A DNA stretch of 14,047 bases from Candidatus Melainabacteria bacterium. GTDB lineage: Bacteria > Cyanobacteriota > Vampirovibrionia > Obscuribacterales > Obscuribacteraceae. Made by a program: the position numbers and the translations under genes. Below the pieces are notes generated by a model. The model did not search any database, was not told where the DNA came from, and worked only from the letters and a program-made list of their open reading frames with translations. Below are positions 12,961-14,047 of the stretch, piece by piece (positions within the stretch are counted from its first letter, which is position 1; each line of letters begins with the position of its first letter). The DNA lies in NCBI GenBank assembly GCA_016209785.1, contig JACQVM010000359.1, positions 1-14,047 on the forward strand. Reading direction: 5' to 3'.

Positions 12961-14047
12961 ATGCGACGTTACATACTTAGTATTGATCAGGGCACCACAA
13001 GCTGTCGAGCAATTATCTTTGACGCACAAGGAACTGCCTGCGGTATTGGACAAAAGGAATTCACCCAACACTTTCCTCGTCCTGGATGGGTTGAGCACGA
13101 CCCAATGGAAATCCTCTTAGTACAGCTTGGCTGCATCAATGAAGCAATTGCTAAGGCAGGAATTGAGCCTAAAGAAATTGCCTGCCTAGGCATTACCAAT
13201 CAAAGAGAAACCACCGTTGTATGGGATCGCAGCACAGGCAAACCTGTGTACAACGCCATAGTATGGCAATGTCGCCGTACACAAGATATCGCCACTGAGC
13301 TACAACAAGAGTCTGAGGCTTTTCGTAACAAAACAGGTCTCGTTCCGGATGCTTATTTTTCAGGACCAAAAATCAAGTGGATCCTAGACAATGTCCCTTC
13401 TGCTAGACAATTGGCAGAATCCGGCAAATTGTGTTTTGGCACCATAGATACTTGGCTTATATGGAACCTCACCAACAGAAAAAGTCACACAACCGAGCCC
13501 AGCAACGCATCCCGAACCATGGTATTTAACATTGAAACGCTGGATTGGGACAACCCACTTTTAAACCGCCTTTCCATTCCACGCTCGATGATGCCCCAGG
13601 TAATGGCATCCAATGGAGACTTTGGCACAACAAGCATAGACATTGTAGGCTTTGAAGCCCCTATATTGGCAAACCTTGGAGATCAGCAAGCAGCCTTGTT
13701 TGGGCAAGCATGTTTTTCGCAGGGTATGGCCAAGTGCACCTACGGCACAGGCGTGTTTCTGCTGGCAAACATTGGACACAAGCCCCGCATGGCACCAGGT
13801 CTATTGACCACTGTCGCCTGGGCTCTGGAAGGACAACCAGCAACTTACGCATTCGAGGGTGCTGTCTTTATTGCTGGAGCTGCCGTACAGTGGCTTCGTG
13901 ATGGACTGGGCATTATTGCCTCGAGCAACGAAACTGAAACTCTGGCAACCTCGCTCACATCAAACGAAGGTGTGTACTTTGTACCTGCACTTGTGGGACT
14001 AGGGTCTCCATGGTGGAACTCTCAAGTGCGCGGAGCAATTTATGGTC
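12961..14047 (+). CDS. glpK: Glycerol kinase, 3' end beyond window
   Basis: The first 362 of about 500 residues are present. The enzyme phosphorylates glycerol to glycerol 3-phosphate with ATP (FGGY family). The N-terminus YILSIDQGTTSCRAIIFD (4-21) is the phosphate-binding motif. GITNQRETTVVWDR carries the glycerol-binding R82-E83, and YFSGPKIKW carries Y132. NLGDQQAALFGQ provides the catalytic base D241. YGTGVFLLANIG and FVPALVGLGSPWW follow as expected. The region SNASRTMVFNIETLDWD is typical. The start ATG is 18 bases after the pcp stop, with AAGGAG 12 bases upstream, a long spacing. No regulator or glycerol facilitator is visible beside it. Confidence 0.95.
   Translation, partial: MRRYILSIDQGTTSCRAIIFDAQGTACGIGQKEFTQHFPRPGWVEHDPMEILLVQLGCINEAIAKAGIEPKEIACLGITNQRETTVVWDRSTGKPVYNAIVWQCRRTQDIATELQQESEAFRNKTGLVPDAYFSGPKIKWILDNVPSARQLAESGKLCFGTIDTWLIWNLTNRKSHTTEPSNASRTMVFNIETLDWDNPLLNRLSIPRSMMPQVMASNGDFGTTSIDIVGFEAPILANLGDQQAALFGQACFSQGMAKCTYGTGVFLLANIGHKPRMAPGLLTTVAWALEGQPATYAFEGAVFIAGAAVQWLRDGLGIIASSNETETLATSLTSNEGVYFVPALVGLGSPWWNSQVRGAIYG

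Noticed and set aside
12802..13199. Minus-strand frames opposite pcp and glpK
   Set aside because: They are shadows of two clearly recognised genes on the plus strand.
1..14047. CRISPR arrays, rRNA genes, prophage genes, a replication origin
   Set aside because: I looked for regular repeats, rRNA motifs, phage structural motifs and clustered DnaA-type boxes and saw none.

Overview
The window is bacterial. It most resembles a chromosome from the cyanobacterial lineage, possibly a non-photosynthetic relative (Vampirovibrionia/Melainabacteria). The best evidence is a tmRNA gene on the minus strand whose tag reads ANNVVKFPTRALRAVA, close to the ANNIVKF-type tags of cyanobacteria. A short SSB of cyanobacterial type agrees. 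No photosynthesis gene is present, so the lineage is an inference.

Left part (1-4273): a minus-strand operon holds a DUF1444 gene followed by a gene that leaves the window at base 1. The latter appears to join a degenerate trypsin-like domain to a DUF4388 (PATAN-like) module. Then come tRNA-Arg(TCT), tRNA-Lys(CTT), a small hypothetical ORF with a strong terminator, tRNA-Leu(TAG) with its own terminator, and ssb on the minus strand.

Middle (4274-9670) is accessory DNA. A complete IS3-family element (4866-6262, GGC target duplication) splits a conserved gene encoding a putative HEAAH zinc-metallopeptidase-like protein. Removing the IS and one GGC restores one open frame of 295 codons. Convergent to it is an AbiE toxin-antitoxin operon (abiEi-abiEii, ATGA overlap). 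Its promoter carries two GTATC-N7-GATAC-like inverted repeats 45 bp apart, which look like AbiEi operators. Next are the remnants of an unrecognised gene and a decayed TPR protein gene.

Right part (9679-14047) is core-like: a small lipoprotein, ssrA (tmRNA), prmA (ribosomal protein L11 methyltransferase) and tRNA-Leu(CAA) on the minus strand. On the plus strand pcp (pyroglutamyl peptidase) is followed closely by glpK (glycerol kinase), which runs off the right edge.

How the genes work together: tmRNA, prmA and the tRNAs belong to translation and ribosome rescue. AbiEi/AbiEii form a self-regulated phage-defence or toxin-antitoxin pair. The DUF1444 and DUF4388 genes are probably co-expressed for an unknown job. 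No rRNA, CRISPR array or integrase was seen.
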